Below are positions 26,675 through 34,381 of a stretch of 64,000 nucleotides of DNA, one piece after another (the stretch's first letter is position 1; each line of letters opens with the position of its first letter). Under the pieces are notes generated by a model. It did no database searches. It was not told where the DNA came from and saw only the letters and a program-made list of their open reading frames with translations. The stretch is from Thiorhodovibrio litoralis. Its GTDB lineage: Bacteria > Pseudomonadota > Gammaproteobacteria > Chromatiales > Chromatiaceae. A program made the translations under genes and the position numbers. Location of the stretch: NCBI RefSeq assembly GCF_033954455.1, contig NZ_CP121473.1, positions 3,520,501 to 3,584,500 on the forward strand. Reading direction: 5' to 3'.

Positions 26675-27790
26675 GCGGATAAACGGGTTGGGTAGCCCAG
26701 TCAGGGTGTCGAAGTTGGCCTGGCGCCAGACCAGCTCCTCGGTTTTCTTGCGATCGGTGATATCGGAGAACACCGAGACGTATTGATTGAGCGCACCCTG
26801 GCTATCGTGAATGGCGTTGATGCTGAGCCATTTGGGGTACAGGGTACCGTCCTTGCGCCGATCCCAGATTTCGCCCTCCCAGTGTCAGGAACAATGCAAG
26901 GACGCCCACATGACGTCATAGAAGGTGCGATCATGACGCCCGGAGGCGAAGACCTTGGGGTCCTTTCCACGCACGTCTTCGACGGTGTAACCCGTGATCT
27001 GCACGGCGGCCGGGTTGATCGTAACGATGCGGTTGTCGGCATCCGTGACCACCACCGCCTGATCCATGGTGTCAAACACCTGGGCGGCCAACTCCAGGCG
27101 ACTTTCCTGAATCACCCGCTCGCTGATATCTTCAACGAAGACAAATAATCGCCCTCCCTGCACGCGCGAGTAGCTGGTCACCACCTCCACCGACCACAGG
27201 CTGCCGTCCTTGCGACGATGTTTGCTGCGAAAGCGGTCGGAGCCATTGTGGATGATCCAGGCGATATGGCTGGCGGTTTCCCCCGGTTGCTCCGCAGCCT
27301 CGATAGCGGGGATACTCATCGTCAAAAACTCATCGCGACTGTAGCCGGACAGCTTCAGATAGGCCGCGTTGACTTCCAGGAAACGCCCGCCCATGTCCAC
27401 CATCCAATACCCCAGAGTCGTGGTCTTGATGGCGGCCTCATAGGTCTCGACACCTTCGTGCAGCTGCGCCTCCAGCTGCTTGCGCTCGGTGATGTCGCGC
27501 ACCACGCCGAAGAACATCAACTCGCCAGCGACTTGGAAGCAGCGGGAATTGAGTTCGACCGGCATGACCGAACCGTCCTTGCGATAGTGGGCGGTCTCAA
27601 AGGTGGCCTGCCCCTGTTGCTCGATCGCAGCCAACCGCTGCGGTACCTGAAGCGCGAATTGCGGAGAATCGAGCGCGGCGACCGACTGCCCAATGAGTTC
27701 GTCCTTGCGATAGCCCAGGCGGTGATGAAACACAGGATTGCAGTCGACAATCAGGCCCTGGCGATTCACCACCAGCACGCCATCGGTCAT
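26675..27790 (-). pseudogene. PAS-repeat diguanylate cyclase gene, truncated and interrupted by a stop
   Basis: The minus-strand frame from 27790 encodes PAS domains in series (TDGVLVVNRQGLIVDCNPVF, VETYEAAIKTTTLGYWMVDM, VFDTMDQAVVVTDADNRIVT), each followed by a PAC segment such as FFGVVRDITERKQLEAQL. After LHCS there is an in-frame TGA near 26885. The same frame then resumes with HWEGEIWDRRKDGTLYPKWL and VFSDITDRKKTEELVWRQAN, reaching the first GGDEF residues FDTLTGLPN before all similarity stops. The 5' end is cut by the transposon at about 27.8 kb. It is a non-functional c-di-GMP sensor gene. Confidence 0.85.
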
Positions 27791-27945
27791 GGCTGAGCGT
27801 AATCACGATAATTGCGGGACCCATTTCCAAGCCATTTGAAGGACATGGAATGCGTGTGGGATCACGGGGGCCGTTACTGGCCGACAGCGGGAAGCCGGAA
27901 TCGTGAACCACGCTCCCCCCCTGAGGGGGGAGAGACGCAGCGGGT

Positions 27946-28755
27946 TCAGTTGCCTCTAGCGCTCTGGCGAATGGCGCGAGCGAGGGTGTAGCGGGCATAG
28001 CGCTCGGCATCGGCTCCGCGACGCGGGGACGCGCGCTCGAGCAAGCGCTGGTAGACCGTGGTCGGTGCAAGGCCCGCCTCAAGAGCGCCGCAGACCCAGC
28101 CCCATTCGCGGGCGGATTCGGACGGATCCCCGGTGGATAAGCGCGCCCGTGGAGCGCAGTTGACGACTGGCGGCGGAGCCGGAGCCATCGTTGGCAAGGC
28201 CGGAGTTGGATCCCAGACGCGCTCCTGCGGGCTTGGTCGCCGAAGGACATTGACCCACTCCCCGCCACGCTTGGCATTCTTCATCCCGGCGAGCCGACCG
28301 AGGTGCTCACCGGAGACCGAGCCCGGATCGGCGCCAACGCGCGGGATCAGCCAACGCTGCACATCACAGCGCTGCGCCTCATCGAGCGCGCGGGTCAGCC
28401 GTAGCCACAGGTGGCAGCCCCCGAGCGTCGAAGTCTGCACCACCAGGGCCGCATAGTGCCGAGCGATGCGCTGCGCCATCGGCCGTGCGACATCATCGAG
28501 AAACACCATTGGCCAGGGATAGCCGCGGGCTGGACGGATATAAATATCGGCCTGTTGGACATTGCGCGCTCTGGCCAGCCCCAACGGAAGCTGATCCAAA
28601 GAGCGATCATGGAACCACAGCATCGTCGCCTTGGCGGTGCGCACCGCCAAATCGGCACGCACGATGCCAGCGTCGTGCCATGCCTCAAGCATCACGGCGG
28701 TGTGTCTTGCCGCTGTCATGGCCTGGTGCGGGCGCTCAGCGCTCAAGCGGCTCAT
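27946..28755 (-). CDS. RepB-primase-like (archaeo-eukaryotic primase type) protein of a transposon
   Basis: 269 residues. The central part matches the RepB/AEP primase pattern: ADIYIRPARGYPWPMVFLDD (acidic metal-site strand), ALVVQTSTLGGCHLWLRL (the S-x-H-like strand, here GCHLWL), and a GSVSGEHLGRLAGMKNAKRG segment like the (W)RLPGFTNRK box of mobilisable-plasmid primases. The C-terminal third (WGWVCGALEAGL, YARYTLARAIRQSARG) is helical. The family makes primers in plasmid replication; its job in this transposon is unknown. The start ATG overlaps the ATPase stop by one base. Confidence 0.68.
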   Translation of the reverse strand: MSRLSAERPHQAMTAARHTAVMLEAWHDAGIVRADLAVRTAKATMLWFHDRSLDQLPLGLARARNVQQADIYIRPARGYPWPMVFLDDVARPMAQRIARHYAALVVQTSTLGGCHLWLRLTRALDEAQRCDVQRWLIPRVGADPGSVSGEHLGRLAGMKNAKRGGEWVNVLRRPSPQERVWDPTPALPTMAPAPPPVVNCAPRARLSTGDPSESAREWGWVCGALEAGLAPTTVYQRLLERASPRRGADAERYARYTLARAIRQSARGN

Positions 28756-29606
28756 CAGGCGCCCGCCCTGGCACTCGGGCGTTGGCGGGCGTTGCCCGCC
28801 GCTGAACCAAACACCTCAAGGTAGAGTTGTTCATCGAGCTGCGCGCGTTCGAGCCGAGCAGCCTGCGCCAGCAATTCTGCCGCCATGGTCGTGAGCACGC
28901 GATAATTGCCCAACGCATGCTCAGCGAGCGTCTTCATCAGCCCTGCGCTCATCAGACTCGCATTGCCGGCACTGTGTTGTAAATGCTCCAGGCAGGCGAC
29001 CAGCGCCTCGCGACTGGCATACTCCATACTCAGGCGCGTACGGATACGACTGCCCAGCGGCAGCAACTCCTCACGGCGCAGCTTGGTCGCCAGGCGGCCA
29101 TCGCCGGCCAGGATCACGCTCAACAACGTGCGCGAATCGAACTGCATGGAGGTCAGCAGACGCAGCTCATTGAGCACCGTCGGATGCATCTCCTGCGCCT
29201 CGTCGATGAGCAACACCGGGCGCAACAGCGTCGTCTCCAGATGCGCCAGCCAGCGCTCGCGCAGGATCTTGAAGCCACCCCAGCGGTTATGGGGCTTGAG
29301 GTCAACGGCGAACAGATCGCCCATCTCGCGGTAGAAGTCCGCCACCTTCGAGCTGGGATGCGTGAGCGCCCCAACGCTGATATCGGGCAGCTGGCGCAGA
29401 CGCTCATCGAGCAGGCGCAGTACCGCACTCTTGCCGGTACCCGGATCACCTTGAATGAGCGCAAAACCGCCTTCGCGGATCAGGCTCTGCTCGATGCGCC
29501 AGCAAAACTGCTCCACCGGCGCGCTGCGATGCAGTGCCGCCGTCGGCAGCTCCGGGGAGAACGGATTGAACTTCAGTCCATAGAGGGCCAGCAGGGTCTT
29601 GTTCAT
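28755..29606 (-). CDS. Transposition AAA ATPase (TniB/ExeA-like)
   Basis: 283 residues. A Walker A motif GDPGTGKSAVLRLLDERL lies near residue 55, Walker B LRPVLLIDEAQEMHPTVLNE near residue 135, sensor 1 LLSVILAGDGRLATKL, and an arginine-rich LGSRIRTRLSMEYASREALV. The N-terminus LYGLKFNPFSPELPTAALHR is typical of ExeA-like ATPases in transposons. Such proteins choose target DNA and activate the transposase. It overlaps the transposase stop by four bases and the primase-like start by one, so all three are cotranslated. Confidence 0.9.
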   Translation of the reverse strand: MNKTLLALYGLKFNPFSPELPTAALHRSAPVEQFCWRIEQSLIREGGFALIQGDPGTGKSAVLRLLDERLRQLPDISVGALTHPSSKVADFYREMGDLFAVDLKPHNRWGGFKILRERWLAHLETTLLRPVLLIDEAQEMHPTVLNELRLLTSMQFDSRTLLSVILAGDGRLATKLRREELLPLGSRIRTRLSMEYASREALVACLEHLQHSAGNASLMSAGLMKTLAEHALGNYRVLTTMAAELLAQAARLERAQLDEQLYLEVFGSAAGNARQRPSARAGA

Positions 29607-31060
29607 CGACTGGATTCCAGGTCATCGTGTTTTGGCAGATAGGCCGGCGGCAGACCGGTGGCGGCATACTCGGCGAGCAAGTCGCGCAGCAACGGTGGCA
29701 GCGTCGTGGCGCGTTGTGATGGCGGTGGCGGTGCGCCGGCGGGCTCAAGGCGCCGACGCTGCCCGGAGGCATTGGCGGCTTTATCGAGGGGATAGAGGCG
29801 GCAGAGGATGGCGCCCGAGTGGGGATCAACCACGTCCACAGCACTCAGATCCCAGCGGGCATAAGCGATATGCAGTTGCTCAAGGTGACGCAAGCGCGCC
29901 GGCACCTCGAAGCGCTTGCCCGCCAGGCTGAGCGTCCCATCGCTGCGGCGCTGACGGCGTTGGACGCGACAACGAAAAGCGGCGCGGACCTGCTCGCTGT
30001 CCGGACAGGGGCGCCCCACGTTGGGCGCATCGAGAAGACGCGCAAGCGGCGTGGCGGCGGTCTCACTGTGGACCTTGCGGTGGTACTCCTGCTCCACCCA
30101 CGCCTGAGTGAGGGTGTTGAGCCGCTGCAGGCTCAGCTCCTCCAGCCCCTTAAGCATCGCCATCAGGCGGCCTTCCAGCGTGGCCCAGAAGCGCTCCTGC
30201 TTGGCGTTCTGATACGGGCTGTACGGCAGGGTCGGCTCGTGGAGGATGCCCAGCGCATGCAATCCGGCGGTGAATTCCTCGGCCTGCATTGCCGCGCCGT
30301 TATCGCTCATCAGGGCGCGCGGCAGCCCGCGCTTGTGCAACGCCTGTCCCAGACCATGCACCAAGGTCTCGGTGGTCTCATCGAGGTACCACTGCAGATG
30401 GCAGATCAGGCGCGAGTGATCGTCGATGACCGCCAGCAGCAGGGGCTTGACCCAGACGCCACCCCGGGTGAGGACGTTGCGCGAGCCATGATGAAAGTCC
30501 AGATGCCACAAGGCATGGACATACTGGGCTTCATAGCTGCGCACCTCGCAGGCCTCCAGGCGCCGCGCGGCCTGCTCGGCCCCGGGTGTCTTGCGCGCCG
30601 GGACACGCCGGCGGTGCAGGCCCGCGCGCTTCATGAAGCGGCGCACGGTGGCATAGGAGGGCAGCGGCCCCAGGGTTTCATCGCCCGCGCACAAGGCGGC
30701 GAGGTTGTCGTAATGCAGCTGCACCGTCCAACCGGGGTAGTCGCGGTATTGCGCCTGTACGGCCTCCATCAGGCGCGGGCTCAGCGCGCGCTGCTCCCCG
30801 GCATCGCTGCGCCGGCGCGGGCGCAGTGCGGTCACCGGGTCTTGGGCATCGCGTGCGAGGTAATACCAGCGCTCCAAGGTCCCAAAGCTAAAACTGACCG
30901 CCCGCCCAGTCACCGGATGACGCCATGACTTGGCCGCCAGCGCCTTCAGCCGCGCGCCCAGCGCGTTCGCCGGCGCAGGATCAGCCAATAAAGGACCAAT
31001 AATGGCAAAGCGCAACCGCGCCCAACCATCGGGATCACCGAGGCCGTTGTCATCGGACAT
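29603..31060 (-). CDS. DDE transposase, Mu/TniA-like
   Basis: 485 residues. After a helix-turn-helix N-terminal part (RRFMKRAGLHRRRVP), the integrase core carries the catalytic triad: D in LWHLDFHHGSRNVLT, D in RALMSDNGAAMQAEEF, and E in YQNAKQERFWATLEGRLMAM. A Mu-type C-terminal beta barrel follows (GKRFEVPARLRHLEQLHIAY, DVVDPHSGAILCRLYPLDKA). It should cut and join the element ends. The stop overlaps the ATPase start. A related zinc-ribbon gene lies 93 bases upstream. The frame is uninterrupted, so the element may still be active. Confidence 0.9.
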   Translation of the reverse strand: MSDDNGLGDPDGWARLRFAIIGPLLADPAPANALGARLKALAAKSWRHPVTGRAVSFSFGTLERWYYLARDAQDPVTALRPRRRSDAGEQRALSPRLMEAVQAQYRDYPGWTVQLHYDNLAALCAGDETLGPLPSYATVRRFMKRAGLHRRRVPARKTPGAEQAARRLEACEVRSYEAQYVHALWHLDFHHGSRNVLTRGGVWVKPLLLAVIDDHSRLICHLQWYLDETTETLVHGLGQALHKRGLPRALMSDNGAAMQAEEFTAGLHALGILHEPTLPYSPYQNAKQERFWATLEGRLMAMLKGLEELSLQRLNTLTQAWVEQEYHRKVHSETAATPLARLLDAPNVGRPCPDSEQVRAAFRCRVQRRQRRSDGTLSLAGKRFEVPARLRHLEQLHIAYARWDLSAVDVVDPHSGAILCRLYPLDKAANASGQRRRLEPAGAPPPPSQRATTLPPLLRDLLAEYAATGLPPAYLPKHDDLESSR

Positions 31061-31153
31061 TCGTCTTCACCTCCCAGTTGTTTCACACATCACCGGGAGT
31101 CTAGAAGGCGCCGCCCAGCGGCGCGATGAGGTCTTCTGCGGGTTGGCGTTGCC

Positions 31154-31723
31154 CTACAGCAAGCCTGTCGCTGTCGTGCTCGGGGCGATCAATATCAGCA
31201 GTTGCACGACGCGCTCGGACAACGCTTTTGCGCTCAATTTTTCCAGCAGGGATCCTGGCAGGTGCTCGGTGGCGATCGGCGGCATCAACAGACCAGCCAA
31301 GGATCGAAAGCAGCGGGTTTGCACAAACTGCTCACGCCACCAGTGCTGCCACCGCCGCAGGGTTTGGACGGTGACACCAAGCGTCTTGATCAAGCGCCGG
31401 CGACGCGATGCGCTCAGTCCGTCATGCAGGGCCGAAATCAGCACGACGATGACCCCGAGATAGACCTTGCGGCCCAGAAACCGAACGGAAGGCGGGGTGC
31501 TGCGCCGCCGGCACCCGTCCGCGGCACAGCAGAAACTCAGACGGCTCTGGTAGCTCTCATCCAAGACGCCACGCACAACACCTCGGGGCTTACGCGGATA
31601 ACGGGCGCTGTGCAACGCACCACCGCAGTCACAGCCGCCCGCGCGGACTTCCTCGGCAATCGACTCGTCGATCCGGGTGAGCAGTTGGTAAAAGTTCGTG
31701 TCGGCAAGAAAGGCGTGACACAC
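31154..31723 (-). CDS. Zinc-ribbon accessory protein of the transposon
   Basis: 189 residues. The N-terminal half has a C-x-C...C-C...C arrangement (GGCDCGGALHSARYPRKPRG, then RLSFCCAADGCRRRSTPPSV) that looks like a zinc ribbon. A hydrophobic helix follows (VYLGVIVVLISALHDGL), then a helix-turn-helix-like region (LIKTLGVTVQTLRRWQHWWR). Uncharacterised proteins of this sort accompany such transposons; a DNA-binding or regulatory role is a guess. Overlap with a hairpin upstream (31763-31805) may control it. Confidence 0.6.
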   Translation of the reverse strand: MCHAFLADTNFYQLLTRIDESIAEEVRAGGCDCGGALHSARYPRKPRGVVRGVLDESYQSRLSFCCAADGCRRRSTPPSVRFLGRKVYLGVIVVLISALHDGLSASRRRRLIKTLGVTVQTLRRWQHWWREQFVQTRCFRSLAGLLMPPIATEHLPGSLLEKLSAKALSERVVQLLILIAPSTTATGLL

Positions 31724-31762
31724 TGGGACTGTCTCCTGGTTTTTGGCGAAATTCGGAGACAG

Positions 31763-31805
31763 CCCTCTCGGACAACTTGCGTCAAGTTGTTTGAGGGGGT
31801 TTTTT
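31763..31805 (+). terminator. Strong hairpin with T-run near the right transposon end
   Basis: Stem ACAACTTG/CAAGTTGT around a CGT loop, extended by CCCTC/GAGGG outer pairs, is followed on the plus strand by a T-run (31800-31805). It would terminate plus-strand transcripts running out of the element, which carries only minus-strand genes. On the minus strand it lies just upstream of the zinc-ribbon gene, without a T-run, and could fold in read-through RNA. Confidence 0.6.
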
Positions 31806-31860
31806 GTTTTCCCTCACTGAATTTGCTCAGAATCGCGGCCGATTCCCGCAAATAGTCTGC

Positions 31861-32450
31861 TCAGGCTCATCATGGCATTGAACAAAATGGCATGGAGGTC
31901 GTGCGTTGAGTCCAGATTGAGAAGCGTTGTCGGAGTGAACAAGCAAGGGACTCCTTGGCTGACTGGAGTCACCGACGATCGACAGAAGCCATTCCAAGGG
32001 CAAGCAGCTGAGTGCCTCAAAAACCCTGCAAATCACCAGGGCTTAGGTTTACTGTTTGATCGACAGCCAAATTGAGTGGCAGCCGAAGGATCTTCCCGGC
32101 GTCTTTGCGCAAGCCTCACCGCTGCGAGATGTCTAGCACTCTTGCACCTGGTCACGAGCAGATGAAAGGCAGAAGTCAGGCCAGCCTGGAGAGACCTGCT
32201 GGCACCGGGCATCCGCAAGGTTCGAGGGCGCCCCCCCGGGGATGCTGGCGCCCAAGCGAGATCGGTTGTTCTGCCCCAATGCCCGGGGCATTTACACCAA
32301 GCCGAACGGCTGCCCCTTGACTGTCGAGAAGTTAGGCGAGCCGCCCATGCTTCATCTTCCGGCCTTTGATCCACTGCGCCATGAGGAATGCCGCGCGTCG
32401 GCCGGTGCGCAATCCATGCGGCGCGGCGATGTCGGAATCGAAAAAGAAAC
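31861..32450. other. Spacer without recognised gene
   Basis: About 590 bases outside the transposon with several short open frames on both strands, none with a ribosome site and recognisable protein features. It contains a degraded dispersed repeat at 32282-32298 (CCCGGGGCATTTACACC). Confidence 0.4.
32282..32298. repeat. Dispersed intergenic repeat, degraded copy
   Basis: CCCGGGGCATTTACACC differs from the core CCGGGGCATTTGCACC at one position. Confidence 0.55.
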
Positions 32451-32510
32451 GGCATGGCGGTTGCTGAATCGGCATGGCGGTTGCTGAATCGGCATGGCGG
32501 TTGCTATAGG
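32451..32510. repeat. Three tandem 20-base repeats upstream of the BON gene
   Basis: Two perfect units of GGCATGGCGGTTGCTGAATC (32451-32470 and 32471-32490) are followed by a third unit altered in its last five bases (GGCATGGCGGTTGCTATAGG). There are no spacers between them. They end about 100 bases before the BON gene start. Confidence 0.9.
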
Positions 32511-32612
32511 TTGCTCAGCACGCAGTCGCAACTGGCGACTGCACCGGCCTACTCTGGCCGACTCGCGCAATGTTCAACAGCCAATTTTCAACATCTTCCG
32601 GGAGTCCGAACG

Positions 32613-33479
32613 ATGACCAAGCACAACCTTCACCATGACAAGACCAACGCCGTGCTCGCCACCGCCCTGCTCGCGGGGCTATCCCTGACCTCAACACTGC
32701 AGGCCGAAAGCCGGCTGCCGGAGACCGGCAAGCGCATTCCAGGCACGGACATCGCGCTGGAAGCGCGTCTGAGCACAGCCTACGCATTGAATGAATACCT
32801 CAATCCTTTCGACCTGCGCGTCGATGTGGAAAAAGGCCGCGTGACCTTGCGCGGCTCGGTGCCGAGCGATGTCCAGCGCTGGCTGGCTGAGCGCTTGGCG
32901 CAAAATTTTGGGCCCGCCGCAGGCGTCGACAGCCAACTCAAGGTGGAGCCGGTCATCGGCGACGCCACGCCGAGCGAACTCTATCGCCTCGTCGAGGACA
33001 CCAATATCACCACACGTGTGCAGCTGCGACTGTTGTGGAATCAAACCACCGGGGATCAGCCGATTCGGGTCAGCACCTCGGATGGTCGCGTACAGTTGAC
33101 CGGCAGCGCGAGCAGCGAGAAGGCACGCGCGAGTGCTGAGACTCTGGCGGCCATGACCACCGGGGTGCGCGCGGTGGAGAATGCCCTTGAGGTCAAGCCT
33201 GAAGCCGAGGCTTCGGCGTCAGACACCCAGGCGCACTTGACGCTCGACCGAACCGATGCCGGCATCGCCCAGCGCTTGCGCAACAGCCTGCACTTCGACA
33301 CCCGCGTGCCAGCGCGCGACATTGACGCCGAGGTGCGCGACGGCGCCGCCATCCTCAAAGGTCAGGTCGAAAGCGAGGCCCAGCGCGCGCAGGCCGGCAC
33401 CATCGCCAGCCGTCTGATTGGCGTCAACAGCGTGGATAATCGGCTGTTGGTGGAGACCCAGCGGGAGCAACAGGGCTAG
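32613..33479 (+). CDS. Periplasmic BON-domain protein
   Basis: 288 residues from the ATG at 32613 (GGGAG upstream). A signal peptide ([19 protein letters not shown]) is followed by three BON domains, each with the glycine-centred pattern: [40 protein letters not shown] and [23 protein letters not shown] domains bind phospholipids and protect the envelope under osmotic or other stress (compare OsmY). The longer frame upstream to 32388 is unsupported and passes through the tandem repeats. Confidence 0.88.
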   Translation: MTKHNLHHDKTNAVLATALLAGLSLTSTLQAESRLPETGKRIPGTDIALEARLSTAYALNEYLNPFDLRVDVEKGRVTLRGSVPSDVQRWLAERLAQNFGPAAGVDSQLKVEPVIGDATPSELYRLVEDTNITTRVQLRLLWNQTTGDQPIRVSTSDGRVQLTGSASSEKARASAETLAAMTTGVRAVENALEVKPEAEASASDTQAHLTLDRTDAGIAQRLRNSLHFDTRVPARDIDAEVRDGAAILKGQVESEAQRAQAGTIASRLIGVNSVDNRLLVETQREQQG

Positions 33480-33499
33480 ATCAGGGCTTTTCATCGCCT

Positions 33500-33867
33500 A
33501 TGCAAAGGTCCGGCGAGACCCTGCGGGTGCAGGCCGAAGAGGCCGATACCCGCTTCGCGCAGGTCGCTGGCTTGGACAACGCCAAGACCGATCTGCGCGA
33601 GATTGTCCACTATCTCGCCGAGCCAGAGCGCTTCAGCGTGCTCCTCGGCACTACCTTGCCTAAGGGGGTCATGCTGGTGTGGCCGCCCGGCACCGGCAAG
33701 ACCTTGCTCGCGCGGGCGGTGGCTGGCGAGACGGGCGTGCCCTTCTTTAGCACCAGCGGCTCGGAGTTCGTGGAGATGTTCGTCGGTGTGGGCGCCTCGC
33801 GGGCGGGTGCGCGATCTACTCAAGGACGCCAAGGAGCAACGCCCGTGTGTAATCTTTATTTGAATTG
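33500..33867 (+). pseudogene. FtsH protease fragment with frameshift
   Basis: The first frame reads [40 protein letters not shown] (Walker A, with WPP for the usual GPP), and [20 protein letters not shown], all from the FtsH AAA domain. After that an extra base shifts the frame; the next frame continues [20 protein letters not shown] and stops before Walker B. The membrane part, the rest of the AAA domain and the zinc-protease domain are missing. It is a relic of an FtsH-type stress protease. Confidence 0.85.
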
Positions 33868-33898
33868 AATCGCAGTGATTGACGCCCAGGAGAAACCG

Positions 33899-34155
33899 AT
33901 GCCCTACGAAGACAAAACCGATCTGCCCGATACAGTGCGCGGCGCGAGGAGCTCGTCATTTACCAGGGTGTCCCGGAACAGGGACTGGAGGGGCTGCTGA
34001 CGGCCCAGGGCCGCGCCAGCGCCAACTGCGGCGACTGGGTGCAGACTGCGGCGACTGGGTGCAGGTCGAGCAGGCCATTGATGATGTCCTGACCGCCGTG
34101 AATCGGCTCGACGCGAACGGCTTCGGTGGACCCTAAGCCCTGGCGCTTTCTCCGG
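33899..34155 (+). pseudogene. ChaB N-terminus fused to encapsulin debris
   Basis: An ATG with AGGAG upstream starts MPYEDKTDLPDTVR, the hallmark N-terminus of ChaB proteins. Exactly there the sequence switches to encapsulin, from ARREELVIYQGVPEQGLEGL (about residue 112 of the intact shell at 11722) through ANCGDWVQ and TAVNRLDANGFGGP, ending at a stop near 34136 with similarity to about 34155. A 20-base duplication (34025-34044 repeated at 34045-34064) lies in the middle. It cannot encode a functional shell. It records a join of two genes and a second, lost encapsulin locus. Confidence 0.85.
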
Positions 34156-34156
34156 T

Positions 34157-34381
34157 TCATGTGGAGGAATTCGATTCGCCGCCAGGGCGCGGGGGCTGTT
34201 CCGCGCGCCTCCCCGCGCGCCATAGGTCATGACAGCGCGCTGAGCAGAACGCCAGGGTGTAGTCAGCCCCTTCCGGGTGGAGCACTTCATCCGGGGGTAT
34301 CTCGTGGCGGCAATGTGTGCAGGACAGCGTCTGCGGCCAGCGGGGCTGGTCGGGGCTGTGGTCGTCAGTCGGGATCATCAT
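34157..34381 (-). CDS. Small zinc-ribbon protein (DUF3330-like)
   Basis: From ATG ATG at 34381 (GGAGGGAAGAGG upstream) a 74-residue protein has a four-cysteine ribbon: LSCTHCRHEIPPDEVLHPEG and DYTLAFCSARCHDLWRA. This pattern fits the DUF3330 family of small metal-binding proteins. It overlaps the end of the MBL-rhodanese gene by 17 bases, which suggests translational coupling to that sulfur enzyme. Function unknown. Confidence 0.72.
   Translation of the reverse strand: MMIPTDDHSPDQPRWPQTLSCTHCRHEIPPDEVLHPEGADYTLAFCSARCHDLWRAGRRAEQPPRPGGESNSST

Larger units (their letters stand above)
27803..31860. mobile_element. Four-gene Mu/TniA-like transposon
   Basis: The minus-strand genes are, in order, zinc-ribbon protein, DDE transposase, AAA ATPase and RepB-primase-like protein; the last three overlap end to end. 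The ends are estimates: the left end lies where the PAS gene is cut, the right end beyond the zinc-ribbon gene. Both ends carry TTGCGGGA reading inwards (27812-27819 and the complement at 31844-31851), and both outer flanks have TGAGC in inverted orientation. No direct target duplication was found. Transposase plus ATPase resembles the TniA/TniB pair of Tn5053-like elements; the primase-like protein is an addition. Confidence 0.7.

Noticed and set aside
27803-31860. Target-site duplication around the transposon
   Set aside because: No matching direct repeat was found beside the candidate ends; the shared TGAGC is in inverted, not direct, orientation.
32451-32510. Possible CRISPR array from the tandem repeats
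   Set aside because: Units are adjacent with no spacers and only three copies; no cas genes.
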